64,000 nucleotides of DNA from Brevibacillus brevis (GTDB lineage Bacteria > Bacillota > Bacilli > Brevibacillales > Brevibacillaceae), in assembly GCF_900637055.1 (NCBI RefSeq), contig NZ_LR134338.1:4925001-4989000 (forward strand). Reading direction: 5' to 3'. The notes under the pieces are model-generated. The model did not search any database. It had not been told where the DNA came from and saw only the letters and a list, made by a program, of their open reading frames with translations. Position 1 is the first letter of the stretch; each line of letters starts with the position of its first letter. Shown here in pieces: positions 33,908-43,312 of the stretch. The position numbers and the translations under genes are program-made.

Positions 33908-35536
33908 ATGGTTCATACACCCAAAAAAGCCCGCATCAGCCTCTTGACCCAAATGGTTCTGCTCATTTCCATCGTTGTCCTGATCAGTATGGGGATAGGG
34001 ACTGCCTTATTTTCCTTCATATTAGATGACATTTTGGATCGTTATATTGGACAGCAAGCCATGACGGTCGCCAAGCTGTCAGCCATGGACGAACGCATCA
34101 TTGCAGCATTCGAAAACGATCACCCTTCTAAAGTGATTCAACCGATAGCCGAAACCATTCGGAAGGAAACGGGTGCCAGCTATGTGGTGATTGGAAACAA
34201 GGACGGCATTCGGTACTCTCACTACGACCTAAAGCAGATTGGATTACCGATGGGAACCAGCAATGACCCCGTCTTTTTAGAAAACCGCTCGGTCATTTAT
34301 CGGGGGACAGGCATTTCAGGTCCAGCCATCAAAGCGAAAACACCGATCGTCAACAAGAAAGGCGAAACCATCGGCGTCTCCTCTGTCGGCTATGTTGTGA
34401 GTGATGTAGAGAAAAAGGTCGCGGAATACAAGGAAAGGGTCGTCGCCTTATCCCTTGTGCTGCTGGTTATCGGAATTATTGGTGCTATTATCATTGCCAG
34501 ACGAGTCAAGCGATTGATCTTTGGTCTGGAACCAGAAGAAATCTCATTTTTGTTTACGGAAAAAGCAGCTATTCTTGAATCGATCCGCGATGCTACGGTA
34601 GCAGTCGATATGCAAGGGCGTGTCGTCTCGATGAACAAACGCGCTCGTTCCCTCCTTCAAGAGGATTTGACCGTAGGGAAGTCAATCGCTAGTCCACAAT
34701 TGCGTGACATCATTCATTCCGTCAATCGAAATACGCAAGAAATGAACTACAAAATTTTGCTGGGGCACGAAATTTTTATAACCGACTACTCTCCTATTTT
34801 GAGTAATAATGAAATCAGAGGTGTTGTCTTCACATTTCGTCCAGAGTCTGAAATCGAGCAGCTCACCGAAGAAATTACGAAGATCAGTTCCTTTTCGAAC
34901 AATATGCGTGCACAAAATCACGAATATTTAAATCGTTTGAACACCATTTACGGTCTACTCAAGCTAAGGGAGTATGACAAAGCAATCGAACTCATCAGCG
35001 ATGAAGTAAAGGAACGGCAGGATATTCTCGCCTTCATTATGAGTTCAGTCAAAGAGCCCTTCATCGCAGCTTGTCTGCTAGGGAAAATCAATCGCTCTAA
35101 AGAGCTGAAGGTATTACTCGAAATTGATCAGGACAGCTATTTGGGGAATGTACCTGACAGCTTGGATACAAAGGTATTGGTCACGATTCTCGGCAATTTG
35201 ATCGACAACGCGATGGAAGCTGCCCTCGAATACAAAGGCTCTGACGCAATGGTTCACGTATCCTTTACTGATTTAGGTGGCGATATCATTTTTGACATCG
35301 AAGACAATGGACATGGGGTCTCAAAAGAATTGGAGCCTCACATCTTTGAAAGCGGTGTCACTTCGAAATCAGGTGAAAATCGAGGACTCGGTTTGGCTAT
35401 TGTGAAAAACGCCATCGAGCTGTTAGAGGGGCAAATCTCACTCGGGAAAAGTGATCTTGGCGGAGCGCGTTTCACCGTAGTCGTCCCCAAGAAGTGGGAC
35501 AAAGCAAGTAGAGAGGGGGCAATCCATGATGTCTGA
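33908..35536 (+). CDS. CitA/DcuS/MalK-type sensor histidine kinase
   Basis: 542 residues: membrane helix 1 (about 18-40), an extracellular sensor domain of the CitA/DcuS PAS-like type (about 45-170), helix 2 (about 175-198), a cytoplasmic PAS domain, and a kinase core with the SpoOB-type H box AQNHEYLNRLNTIYGLL (His338), N box NLIDNAMEA and G box GLGLAIV. The family senses citrate, malate or other C4/C6 acids. ATG 33908 has AAGGTGG upstream; TTG 33902 is less likely. It overlaps the regulator gene by 11 bp. Confidence 0.9.
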   Translation: MVHTPKKARISLLTQMVLLISIVVLISMGIGTALFSFILDDILDRYIGQQAMTVAKLSAMDERIIAAFENDHPSKVIQPIAETIRKETGASYVVIGNKDGIRYSHYDLKQIGLPMGTSNDPVFLENRSVIYRGTGISGPAIKAKTPIVNKKGETIGVSSVGYVVSDVEKKVAEYKERVVALSLVLLVIGIIGAIIIARRVKRLIFGLEPEEISFLFTEKAAILESIRDATVAVDMQGRVVSMNKRARSLLQEDLTVGKSIASPQLRDIIHSVNRNTQEMNYKILLGHEIFITDYSPILSNNEIRGVVFTFRPESEIEQLTEEITKISSFSNNMRAQNHEYLNRLNTIYGLLKLREYDKAIELISDEVKERQDILAFIMSSVKEPFIAACLLGKINRSKELKVLLEIDQDSYLGNVPDSLDTKVLVTILGNLIDNAMEAALEYKGSDAMVHVSFTDLGGDIIFDIEDNGHGVSKELEPHIFESGVTSKSGENRGLGLAIVKNAIELLEGQISLGKSDLGGARFTVVVPKKWDKASREGAIHDV

Positions 35537-36248
35537 GAAACCCATTACCGTCATGATCGTGGAAGATGACGAAATTGCAGCTAGAATCTATGAACAATTC
35601 ACAAGTAAACTGGAAGGATTCCAGATTATTGCCACGGCCACGACTGGAAAACAGGCATTGGAGATGCTTCACGTCGTTACCCCGGATGTTCTGCTCTTGG
35701 ACATTTATTTGCCAGATATGAACGGGATTGACCTGTTGCGTGAAGTACGGAAGCATTTTCGCGGGATCGATGTGGTTATGATCACAGCCGCAAACGATGT
35801 GGAAACCGTGAGAGAAGCGATACGTGGCGGGGCGTACAGCTACATTATCAAGCCGATTATGATCGATAAATTCATGTCTACCTTGGAGCAATATGCAAAT
35901 ACGAGACGCCAGTTGCAGCAGCATACCACTATTGATCAAACAGCAGTGGACAAGCTGTTTACAAAAGCCGCACACACTCCTGCTGCCAAAACCGTGGAGA
36001 CTGTCACCACGCTTCCGAAAGGCATCGACAAGCTGACGTTAAAGCTGATCCGGAACAAGATGCAGGAGACCACCCAAAGCATGAATGCCGATGATCTGGC
36101 TGCACTGGCTGGCATGAGCCATTCGACGGTGCGCAGATACCTCGAATTTCTCGTCTCTGTTAATGAAGTGACTGTCGAGACGTTCTATGGAACCGTCGGG
36201 CGTCCGGAACGAAAATACCGCTGGGTGCCGCAAAAAACGGCCAAATAA
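35526..36248 (+). CDS. CitB/DcuR/MalR-type response regulator
   Basis: 240 residues: a receiver domain with acidic residues EDD (13-15), phospho-acceptor Asp59 (LLLDIYLPDMNG) and Lys in IIKPI. The C-terminal helix-turn-helix (ADDLAALAGMSHSTVRRYLEFL ... GRPERKYRW) is the CitT/DcuR output domain. It pairs with the overlapping kinase. The tctCBA tricarboxylate transporter 2.5 kb away is the most plausible target in this window, because such systems normally control uptake of the acid they sense. Confidence 0.9.
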   Translation: MMSEKPITVMIVEDDEIAARIYEQFTSKLEGFQIIATATTGKQALEMLHVVTPDVLLLDIYLPDMNGIDLLREVRKHFRGIDVVMITAANDVETVREAIRGGAYSYIIKPIMIDKFMSTLEQYANTRRQLQQHTTIDQTAVDKLFTKAAHTPAAKTVETVTTLPKGIDKLTLKLIRNKMQETTQSMNADDLAALAGMSHSTVRRYLEFLVSVNEVTVETFYGTVGRPERKYRWVPQKTAK

Positions 36249-36257
36249 TGCCTGATC

Positions 36258-36307
36258 ACAAAAAGAAGGGGTAGCTTCATTTATGAACCTGAAGCTCCCC
36301 TTTTTCT
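36258..36307. terminator. Bidirectional terminator between the response regulator and the EamA gene
   Basis: AAGGGGTAGCTTC pairs with GAAGCTCCCCTT around a 10-nt loop; A- and T-runs flank both sides. It overlaps the last codons of the EamA transporter gene. Confidence 0.85.
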
Positions 36308-37242
36308 TTTCTTGCTACCGGTTGTGTCGCACCTGGACTCTTTTCCCGAAACATTGTGATGATGACAACGGATGCGATGATCATGACAGCAGCAATCAAG
36401 GTTTGGCTTGTCAATTGTTCATCAGCGATCAGCCAGCCCAGAAATACTGCGACAATCGGGTTCACATAGGCGTACGTGGAGACCAGGGAAGGCTCTGCAT
36501 TTTTCAAAAGCCAAATGTACGCCGTGTAGGCGACAATGGAACCAAATCCAACTAAATAGCCAAAGGCAATCCAGGACCGCAGGGTAATCTCCGATAGATG
36601 CAGCTTCGTCCAATCGTCGAGAAACAGCGACGCGATCCCCAGCAAAATTCCTCCGATGATCATTTGCAAGGCCGTCGCCATCACAGGTGATGCTGGAAGC
36701 TTTGCATAGCGCGAATACAACGATCCCACTGCCCAACAGATCGAGGCAAACAGGAGCGCCAAGATTCCGATCGTGTCCATCCCTTGATTGCTTGTGCTCT
36801 CGGGATGGACAACCAGCACAGCGATTCCCGCCAAGCCAAATAGGATGCCTCCCATGACTCCAGCTGTTGGCTTCTTCTTGCTGCCACCGATCCAGTTGAA
36901 AACGAGAATCCATAATGGAACCGTAGCGATCAGCAAGGACGCGATTGCTGACGGTACCTTGAGCTGTGCCCATGCAACTACACCGTTACCTCCGAGAAGC
37001 AGCAACGCCCCAACAACTCCTGCTCCCTTCCATTCTGCAGCACTGGGCAGCTCTGCCCCTTTCCAACGCCCGATCAGGAACAGGATCGATCCCGCCAGAA
37101 AAAATCGAGAACCCGCCATAATAAAGGGTGGCATCGACTCAATGGCGATCTTCATTCCGAGATAAGTGCCTCCCCAAAACAGGTAGACCGCTAGCAATGC
37201 AAGCGTAACGACAAATAATTTCGAATCTTTTGTTCCTGTCAT
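36277..37242 (-). CDS. EamA-type drug/metabolite transporter (DMT superfamily)
   Basis: 321 residues with ten membrane helices arranged as two EamA repeats. The motifs FWGGTYLGMKIAIESMPPFIMAGSRF in repeat 1 and AYVNPIVAVFLGWL in repeat 2 are typical of YedA/RhaT-like exporters. The long open frame to 37350 overlaps the Lrp gene; ATG 37242 with AAGGTGG upstream is the proper start. It follows the Lrp-type regulator by 19 bp. Lrp-linked EamA proteins often export amino acids, so that is the best guess. Confidence 0.87.
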   Translation of the reverse strand: MTGTKDSKLFVVTLALLAVYLFWGGTYLGMKIAIESMPPFIMAGSRFFLAGSILFLIGRWKGAELPSAAEWKGAGVVGALLLLGGNGVVAWAQLKVPSAIASLLIATVPLWILVFNWIGGSKKKPTAGVMGGILFGLAGIAVLVVHPESTSNQGMDTIGILALLFASICWAVGSLYSRYAKLPASPVMATALQMIIGGILLGIASLFLDDWTKLHLSEITLRSWIAFGYLVGFGSIVAYTAYIWLLKNAEPSLVSTYAYVNPIVAVFLGWLIADEQLTSQTLIAAVMIIASVVIITMFREKSPGATQPVARKEKGELQVHK

Positions 37243-37261
37243 TGTGTTTCCACCTTGGTTT

Positions 37262-37714
37262 TCAAATTTCTTTCCAGCCATCCTCGTAGATCGTCGACAA
37301 GATGAAAGTCGTGGAGGTTTCCAGTATTTCGTCATACTGTACCATTTCATCGATCAGATTGGTGATATCTTCCGGTGCCGTCGCACGTACTTTTAGCATC
37401 ATACACCACTCTCCCGCGAGCCGCTGGCATTCGATGATGGTCACGTTCGGTACCTGAACGTTCACAATCTTTGCTGTGATTTCTTTGAAGTCCTGACATC
37501 TTGCTTTGACGAAGATCAATACCTTCAGCCTTTGCTCTAATTTTCGCCAGTCAATGATGCCTCGGTATCCCTTGATAACGCCATTCTTTTCGAGCTTGGC
37601 AACCCGTTGGTGGACAGCCGGTCGAGAGATGTGCAGCAGTTTGCTGATTTCCTCATGAGATATCCTTCCGTTTTCCTCGAGCAATTGAACAATTCTCAGG
37701 TCAACCTCATCCAT
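37262..37714 (-). CDS. Lrp/AsnC-family transcriptional regulator
   Basis: 150 residues: an N-terminal helix-turn-helix (DLRIVQLLEENGRISHEEISKLLHISRPAVHQRVAKLEKNGVI) and a C-terminal RAM ligand-binding domain (VTIIECQRLAGEWCMMLKVRATAPEDI). It probably binds an amino acid and controls the EamA transporter behind it, and itself. ATG 37714 has AGGAGG at 6 nt; GTG 37717 is too close. Confidence 0.9.
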   Translation of the reverse strand: MDEVDLRIVQLLEENGRISHEEISKLLHISRPAVHQRVAKLEKNGVIKGYRGIIDWRKLEQRLKVLIFVKARCQDFKEITAKIVNVQVPNVTIIECQRLAGEWCMMLKVRATAPEDITNLIDEMVQYDEILETSTTFILSTIYEDGWKEI

Positions 37715-37888
37715 CACATACCTCCTGTGGTTATAGTAGCATATTTTCCTTCATATAGACCATTCGTACTCTATATTGACCGAATTCAAACGAATAGTAA
37801 ATACAGAGTAAGATATCCCCAAAAAATAATGCCAAAAACCGTCGTGAAAGCCCCTCTATCATTACGAATCGTTACTTAGGTACCCATA

Positions 37889-37935
37889 CAAAAAAGAACA
37901 AGCCCCCGCTCGATTATAAGCGGGGACCAGCTTAG
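37889..37935 (-). terminator. Terminator after the methyltransferase gene (end of tct operon)
   Basis: CCCCGCT pairs with AGCGGGG, extended by AAGCTGGT-type pairing, and is followed by GTTCTTTTTT on the minus strand. Confidence 0.88.
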
Positions 37936-37948
37936 AGCATTGTCCTTA

Positions 37949-38731
37949 TCATTCTGGTTTCTCAAACAACGCCATCCACTCATCAACTTGGATGGAAACG
38001 ACTTGCTCTCCTTCTTTTTCAACTGCGAAGTAGGCTTGGATTTCCTCATCGGCGCTTGTGATATGCGCCGTTACTTGCTCAACCTGCTCCTCAGTCTCAG
38101 TCGTACGTCTGACCCAAGTCGCATACGGGAACGTCTTTTTACGGATGCGCGAATGACTTTCCACTAGTCCCTCTTGCTCTATCCACGCTAACCATTCGGA
38201 GCGTGAGTAGCTTCGTACATGACTGTGATCCCGAAGTTTCTCCAGTGTATTCACAAATTGATCGAGCTTTTCATCCTCTGCTGCGATATTGTCGATCAGC
38301 ACAAATTTTCCACCCGGCTTTAGGACACGGGCCACTTCTTTTACAAACGCCTCTGGGTTCGGGAAGTGATGAGCCGCGATTCTGCACCCGACTGCATCAA
38401 AGGATTCACTCAAAAACGGAAGTGCTTCCGCATCCGCAACTACATAAAAGACATTGCTTGCGTGAGACTTCAGATGGTTTCGTGCGGCTGCAAGCATCGG
38501 CTGTGTCAAATCAGTCGCAAAAGCTTGACCGACATGTGGAGCGATTGCCTTGGTAAGATGACCGCCGCCCGTTGCCACATCGAGAAACATCCAATCAGAC
38601 GAAGGATTCAGCCAAGGTGTCAGGAGAGCGAGATCCTCTCCCGTAGCATGCGTCTGGCTATTCACATACTTTTCGGCATTCGCACCGAACTGCTGTTTGA
38701 CTTCCTCTTTGATCTTTTTGTCATCGCGCAT
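37949..38731 (-). CDS. SAM-dependent methyltransferase (class I, UbiE-like)
   Basis: 260 residues. SAM motif I is FLDVATGGGHLTKAIA, motif II ATDLTQPMLAAA, and the later FDAVGCRIAAHHFPN and LKPGGKFVLID follow the UbiE/COQ5 layout. The substrate is unknown; the C-terminal part is not diagnostic for menaquinone synthesis. It starts 15 bp after tctA with GAGGAGGG upstream, so it is probably the fourth gene of the tct transcript, an unusual partner for this transporter. Confidence 0.85.
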   Translation of the reverse strand: MRDDKKIKEEVKQQFGANAEKYVNSQTHATGEDLALLTPWLNPSSDWMFLDVATGGGHLTKAIAPHVGQAFATDLTQPMLAAARNHLKSHASNVFYVVADAEALPFLSESFDAVGCRIAAHHFPNPEAFVKEVARVLKPGGKFVLIDNIAAEDEKLDQFVNTLEKLRDHSHVRSYSRSEWLAWIEQEGLVESHSRIRKKTFPYATWVRRTTETEEQVEQVTAHITSADEEIQAYFAVEKEGEQVVSIQVDEWMALFEKPE

Positions 38732-38746
38732 GAGAATCGCCCTCCT

Positions 38747-40270
38747 CTATTCTTCGTTTACGATTACTTTCTTCCCTCTCATTTTCATGATCAAGGGAAC
38801 GGTGATCCAGAGAACCGCAATAATCAGAAACACCAGGGAAACTGGCTTTTCAATAAAGATAGAAAAATCACCATTGGACGTCGTCAGCGCGCGTCGCAAA
38901 TTGTTTTCAATCATCGGACCCAAGACCAAGCCAAGAACAAGTGGGGCCATTGGGAAATCGTTTTTCGCCAGAAAGTAACCCAACAATCCACAGAAGAGCA
39001 ACAAGACCAGATCAAATACGGAGACACGGACTGCGTATACACCAAACACGGAAATGGCAACGATCATCGGGATCAAATATTTCGGCGGTGTCTCAATCAG
39101 CTTGGCAAACACCTTTACGAGCGGCATATTGAGGATCAAGAGCATCACGTTTCCGATGAACATACTGGCGATCAAGCCCCAAGCGATGGTTGGATGATCT
39201 TCAAACAAGAGCGGACCTGGCTGCACGTTGTACATAATCAGTGCGCCCATCAATACCGCTGTCGTCCCTGTACCCGGAATCCCCAAGGTCAGAAGCGGAA
39301 TCATCGCCCCGCCAGAAGCTGCGTTGTTTGCCGACTCTGGAGCCGCTACCCCAGCGATTGCCCCTTTGCCGAATTTTTCAGGCGTTTTACTGATTTTCTT
39401 TTCCAACAAATAGGCGAGGAAGGATGCCAGTGTAGCACCAGAACCAGGAACAATTCCTTTAAAGAATCCAACCAGTGATCCGCGGAGAATCGGTCCAGCA
39501 CTTTCCTTCAAGTCTTGCTTGGTCGGTACAATTCGGGAGATTTTGGCGATCTCTCCCTCATTCACATCCCGTTCGAGGATCGTCTTGAACACTTCCCCAA
39601 GCGCAAATACCCCTACGGCAATCGTCAAAAATTCCAAACCGGAATAAAGCTCGGGCATATCAAAGGTAAACCGCGCCACACCGGATACATTGTCCAGCCC
39701 GATCGTCGCGATCAATAAGCCGAAAACCGTCATCATCAATGCTTTGGTCACGGACTTGCCTGCCAGCCCGCTCAGTGCACATAACCCCAGGATCATCAGC
39801 GAAAACTCATCTGCCGGACTGAGCTTGAGCGCTACTTCTGAGAGTGGCTCTGCCAAAAATACCAGACCGATAAGCGAGACAAGCCCTGCAAAAAACGAAC
39901 CAATCGCAGCGATGGAGAGGGCGACTCCTGCTCTTCCCTGCTTAGCCATCGGGTATCCGTCCAGTACGGTAACGACAGAAGATGACTCACCAGGTGTATT
40001 CAACAAAATCGAAGTGGTAGAGCCACCATACATCGCTCCGTAGTAAACCCCTGCCAGCAAAATAATGGCGCTGGTCGCCGCTGCTTCTGGCGGCAGTCCA
40101 CTCGTCAATGAAGCTGTCACCGGAATCAACAAGGCTACGCCACTGATTGGCCCAATCCCTGGCAATACCCCAACTACTGTCCCGATCAAGACACCGACAA
40201 ACGCAAAGATGATATTTTGCCATTGCAGGGCAGTGGCAAATCCGTTCAGCAAATAGTCAATCGCACCCAT
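38747..40270 (-). CDS. tctA: TctA, large membrane subunit of a tripartite tricarboxylate transporter
   Basis: 507 residues with about 12 membrane helices and the TctA signature elements GVLPGIGPISGVALLIPVT, YGAMYGGSTTSILLNTPGE and APESANNAASGGAMIPLLTLGIPGTG. It forms the channel for citrate or related acids driven by an ion gradient. ATG 40270 has AGGAGG 8 nt upstream. It is the third gene of tctC-tctB-tctA, 12 bp after tctB. Confidence 0.94.
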   Translation of the reverse strand: MGAIDYLLNGFATALQWQNIIFAFVGVLIGTVVGVLPGIGPISGVALLIPVTASLTSGLPPEAAATSAIILLAGVYYGAMYGGSTTSILLNTPGESSSVVTVLDGYPMAKQGRAGVALSIAAIGSFFAGLVSLIGLVFLAEPLSEVALKLSPADEFSLMILGLCALSGLAGKSVTKALMMTVFGLLIATIGLDNVSGVARFTFDMPELYSGLEFLTIAVGVFALGEVFKTILERDVNEGEIAKISRIVPTKQDLKESAGPILRGSLVGFFKGIVPGSGATLASFLAYLLEKKISKTPEKFGKGAIAGVAAPESANNAASGGAMIPLLTLGIPGTGTTAVLMGALIMYNVQPGPLLFEDHPTIAWGLIASMFIGNVMLLILNMPLVKVFAKLIETPPKYLIPMIVAISVFGVYAVRVSVFDLVLLLFCGLLGYFLAKNDFPMAPLVLGLVLGPMIENNLRRALTTSNGDFSIFIEKPVSLVFLIIAVLWITVPLIMKMRGKKVIVNEE

Positions 40271-40282
40271 TTCATCCACCTC

Positions 40283-40744
40283 CTACAAGCCTAACCATGT
40301 TGGTAAACCGGGCAATGTGCCATCGAGAACTTCCACGTACAACAAGTAGACGCCGAACGAAAACGCACCGGAAATAAGCACGCTGTTGAGCCATTTCCCT
40401 TTCTGCATCGTCTGAAATCCAACGATAAGGAAAAGGAAGGTGCTGATCACATAGCCGATTTCCTCCAAAAGCAATACGTAGAATAATGCTGCGACAAGAA
40501 TGATGAGGAACCGTTTGTAATCGAACTTTTCCTTCTCTATCTTGCCCTCTTGCTTGTATGTGAATGTCTCATAAAATAATCGCAGGCTGAGCAGAATCAG
40601 CAGACTTCCGAGTCCCATCGGAAAAATGTTTGGTCCGACATTGCTGCCGTAAGCGCTCGCCGAGATGTTTTGGCTCCCGACCACAAATGCTACGCCCAAC
40701 ACGAGAAAAATCAGACTGGCGAAGCGATCAAATGTTTTGCTCAC
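40283..40744 (-). CDS. tctB: TctB, small membrane subunit of the tricarboxylate transporter
   Basis: 153 residues with four membrane helices, the conserved start FDRFASLIFLVLGVAFV, and the GPNIFPMGLGSLLILLSL element typical of TctB. GTG 40744 has AGGAGGG 7 nt upstream; the longer frame to 40816 is unsupported. Family assignment is by topology, motif and position between tctC and tctA. Confidence 0.88.
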   Translation of the reverse strand: MSKTFDRFASLIFLVLGVAFVVGSQNISASAYGSNVGPNIFPMGLGSLLILLSLRLFYETFTYKQEGKIEKEKFDYKRFLIILVAALFYVLLLEEIGYVISTFLFLIVGFQTMQKGKWLNSVLISGAFSFGVYLLYVEVLDGTLPGLPTWLGL

Positions 40745-40825
40745 GTATGTTCCCTCCTGTTCGTACAAGAATCCAGAATGAAGGAGGAGAAGAATCGCTC
40801 CGTCTCCATCCCCCATCAGACCTTT

Positions 40826-41860
40826 TTATTTCGCCATTCCGAGCAAGCTCAGGATTTCCTTGAACATTTTTTCTTGCTCACCCAGATAGCTCTTGAAGTC
40901 TGCACCGTTTTTGTAGCCATCGTCCCAGCCGTTTGCTTCCAGCTCTGCTTTCCACTCAGGAGTCTCGGTCATCGCTTTCAATTTTTGCTCCCAGTAAGCA
41001 ACAGCATCTGGCGTCATATCTTTTGGTCCAAATACACCGCGCCAGTTGATCAGCTCCGTGTCATAACCGGATTCTTTGTACGTCGGGATATCCTTGAACA
41101 TACCTTTCAAGCGCTCAGGGGAAGAAACGCCCAAGATTCTTACTTTGCCAGATTTCAAGTATTCACCCGAACCAGATACATCTGTAGCCAGTACGTCAGC
41201 ATTGCCACCCAAGAGTGCAGCGATTGCTTCTCCGCCGCCATCGTAGGAAATGAATTTCACTGTTTTCGGATCAATGCCCGCTTTTACGGCAGGCATCAGG
41301 AAGGTCAAGTGGTCAAGCGAGCCTGGGGCTGATCCTCCTGCAACAGTTACTTTTGTTGGATCTGTCTTGACTGCTTCCATCAACGATTTCAGATCTTGAT
41401 AGGGAGAATCAGCCTTTACCACGATGGCTCCATAGTCTTTGGTCAATTGCGCCAACGGAGTCATATCATTGTAGGAATGCGGGCTGTTTCCTTCTTTTTT
41501 CACATTGTTGATGACGATTGGTGTAGAGGGAAGCAGGAGCTTATAGTTGTTTTTCTTGTCCTGCGTCACGAAATCAGCCAAGCCTACAGCCTGTCCGCCA
41601 CCTGGCTTGTTTTCGACGGAGATCGTCTTGTCTACCAGCTTCGTTGCTGACATTACCTTTGCGAGGGAACGCGCTGTTTTATCCAAGCCGCCGCCTGCCC
41701 CCGATGGAGCGATAACCGAGATAGGTTTTTCCGGGTAGGTAGAAGCTCCTCCAGAGGATGCTGTCTGCCCACCGCCGCCTCCACAGGCTGCGAGGCTAAG
41801 TGCCATTGCTGTTGTGAGGAGTGCTCCAGTCCACTTTGTCCATTTGTTTGATTTTTTCAT
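40826..41860 (-). CDS. tctC: TctC, solute-binding lipoprotein of the tricarboxylate transporter
   Basis: 344 residues of the Bug/TctC family. Lipobox Cys26 (LSLAACGGG) is followed by the ligand-loop motif YPEKPISVIAPSGAGGGLD and PGGGQAVG, and the later VAGGSAPGSLDHLTF. It would bind citrate or a similar carboxylate outside the membrane. ATG 41860 has GAGGGGG at 8 nt. A cre site lies in its leader, so the operon should be under catabolite repression. Confidence 0.92.
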   Translation of the reverse strand: MKKSNKWTKWTGALLTTAMALSLAACGGGGGQTASSGGASTYPEKPISVIAPSGAGGGLDKTARSLAKVMSATKLVDKTISVENKPGGGQAVGLADFVTQDKKNNYKLLLPSTPIVINNVKKEGNSPHSYNDMTPLAQLTKDYGAIVVKADSPYQDLKSLMEAVKTDPTKVTVAGGSAPGSLDHLTFLMPAVKAGIDPKTVKFISYDGGGEAIAALLGGNADVLATDVSGSGEYLKSGKVRILGVSSPERLKGMFKDIPTYKESGYDTELINWRGVFGPKDMTPDAVAYWEQKLKAMTETPEWKAELEANGWDDGYKNGADFKSYLGEQEKMFKEILSLLGMAK

Positions 41861-41878
41861 CTTTATAACCCCCTCGAT

Positions 41879-41892
41879 TGATAGCGCTTTCA
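41879..41892. promoter_or_regulatory. CcpA cre site upstream of tctC
   Basis: On the minus strand the sequence TGAAAGCGCTATCA fits the cre consensus TGNAANCGNWNNCA at every fixed position. It lies 19 bp before the tctC start codon, in the leader, a position where CcpA acts as a roadblock or blocks initiation. Confidence 0.72.
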
Positions 41893-41995
41893 AATAAGTT
41901 AAGGAGATCATAGCATTCGATAAAAATGCTTCCTAGTTTGTTCAGATAATTTGGATAAACACCATATTTATGATTATTTTCATTTTTTTTACGCC

Positions 41996-42038
41996 AAAAA
42001 GACCTGCCGTTCCGATCAAGGAACGTACAGGCCTTGCC
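41996..42038 (-). terminator. Terminator of the AbrB-family permease gene
   Basis: CGTTCC/GGAACG core with CTG/CAG extensions, followed by TCTTTTTGG on the minus strand. Confidence 0.8.
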
Positions 42039-42062
42039 ATTGATTCGACCTCTAACACTGCG

Positions 42063-43130
42063 TCAGGCGCTGGTCTCCTTTGGCTGTTTGATCCTGCTGT
42101 GGCGGTTCGTCCATGCACGAGCGCCGAAGGAAAACAGCGTAAGGACAAGGACCAAACGAAACAGATGAAACGCCGTCACTAAGAGCGGATCGGCTCCTGT
42201 CGCCAAGGCAGTCAAGCTCATTTCGGCGAGTCCACCTGGCACCGTGGCCAAAATAGCCGTCACGATATCGGTAGCAGTCACGTAAGAAATACCGATAGCA
42301 AGCGCAATCACCATGACGAACAAGAACAGAGAATGCATCAGACCGAACAGAAAGAATCGGCGGTTTTGGGCGATGTCCTCTCGTTTGAAGCCAAGACCGA
42401 TGCTGACCCCGATGAATATTTGCGCTCCTTGGACCAAGATGCTTGGCAACACAGGACTCTCTCCCACAAGCGATGTGTTCATCGAAATCAAAGCGGTTAC
42501 GAGCAAGGCACCTAGCAAGAATGGTGCAGGTATATAACAGCGTGACGCAATCAACGCTCCAATGACACCAGCCACAAGAATCATGACTGTCTGACCAATC
42601 CCCAGCATGTGTTCTGTAGCAGCCGTCTGTATGGCAGCATGGGTAGGCAGAAATGTCACCAGATAAGGGGTACAAAGTACGACGCTGATCGCACGGATCG
42701 AGTGGAAAATCGTAATGACTTGTTGATTTCCTCCCGCCGTTTGCCCCACCGACACCATTTCCGATAATCCGCCGGGAATATTGCTGAAGATTGCGGTTAT
42801 CCCGTCTACTCGGCAGACCTTGTAAAATATCCAAGCGTTTACCAAACTGATCAAGATGGTCAAAATCGTGGTGATGAGCATCAAACCGATGTGACCCGTC
42901 ATCGTGTTGACGATTTCAGGTGTCATTCGCAGACCAAGGGTGATCCCGATCACTGTCAACCCTACTTGACGAAACCAACGAGGAATCCAAAGATTTTTGA
43001 CTCCAAGCATATTACAGATAACTGTCGTGACTAACGCTCCGAGCAGCCAAGGAAGTGGGCTGTGGATGGTAGCAAACAGCCAGCCTCCCAGTGATCCGAG
43101 CAGCAATGTAAACAGAATGCGCAGCAGCAT
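42063..43130 (-). CDS. AbrB-family membrane protein (PF05145 type)
   Basis: 355 residues in two similar halves of five to six membrane helices. Each half has the motif IPGGLSEM (about residue 115) or VPGGLAEM (about 275), typical of the AbrB/putative ammonia monooxygenase family. Function is unproven; some members lie near TctCBA-type or carboxylate genes, as here. ATG 43130 has GGAGAGGG upstream. It is unrelated to the AbrB DNA-binding protein despite the name. Confidence 0.87.
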   Translation of the reverse strand: MLLRILFTLLLGSLGGWLFATIHSPLPWLLGALVTTVICNMLGVKNLWIPRWFRQVGLTVIGITLGLRMTPEIVNTMTGHIGLMLITTILTILISLVNAWIFYKVCRVDGITAIFSNIPGGLSEMVSVGQTAGGNQQVITIFHSIRAISVVLCTPYLVTFLPTHAAIQTAATEHMLGIGQTVMILVAGVIGALIASRCYIPAPFLLGALLVTALISMNTSLVGESPVLPSILVQGAQIFIGVSIGLGFKREDIAQNRRFFLFGLMHSLFLFVMVIALAIGISYVTATDIVTAILATVPGGLAEMSLTALATGADPLLVTAFHLFRLVLVLTLFSFGARAWTNRHSRIKQPKETSA

Positions 43131-43257
43131 AAGCGTTCCCTCTCCTACTATCCGACGTTGTATGAAGCTTCTAGGGTGGGGGTACACCTAGTGTAAAACA
43201 ATTGTTCTCGCAGCAAAAATACAAAATGGTTATCGTTGGCGATTCCTTGTGTGAATA

Positions 43258-43304
43258 ACAAAAAAACTGCCGGCTCCCATTCAGAGAGTTCCCAGCAGTT
43301 CCTT
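43258..43304 (-). terminator. Terminator of the terC-lysR operon
   Basis: AACTGC.GG pairs with CC..CAGTT in an imperfect stem, followed by TTTTTTTG on the minus strand. Confidence 0.78.
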
Positions 43305-43312
43305 TTCCTTGC

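Noticed and set aside
38366-39478. A 370-codon plus-strand open frame opposite the methyltransferase and tctA genes
   Set aside because: Antisense shadow of two well-supported genes, no family features.
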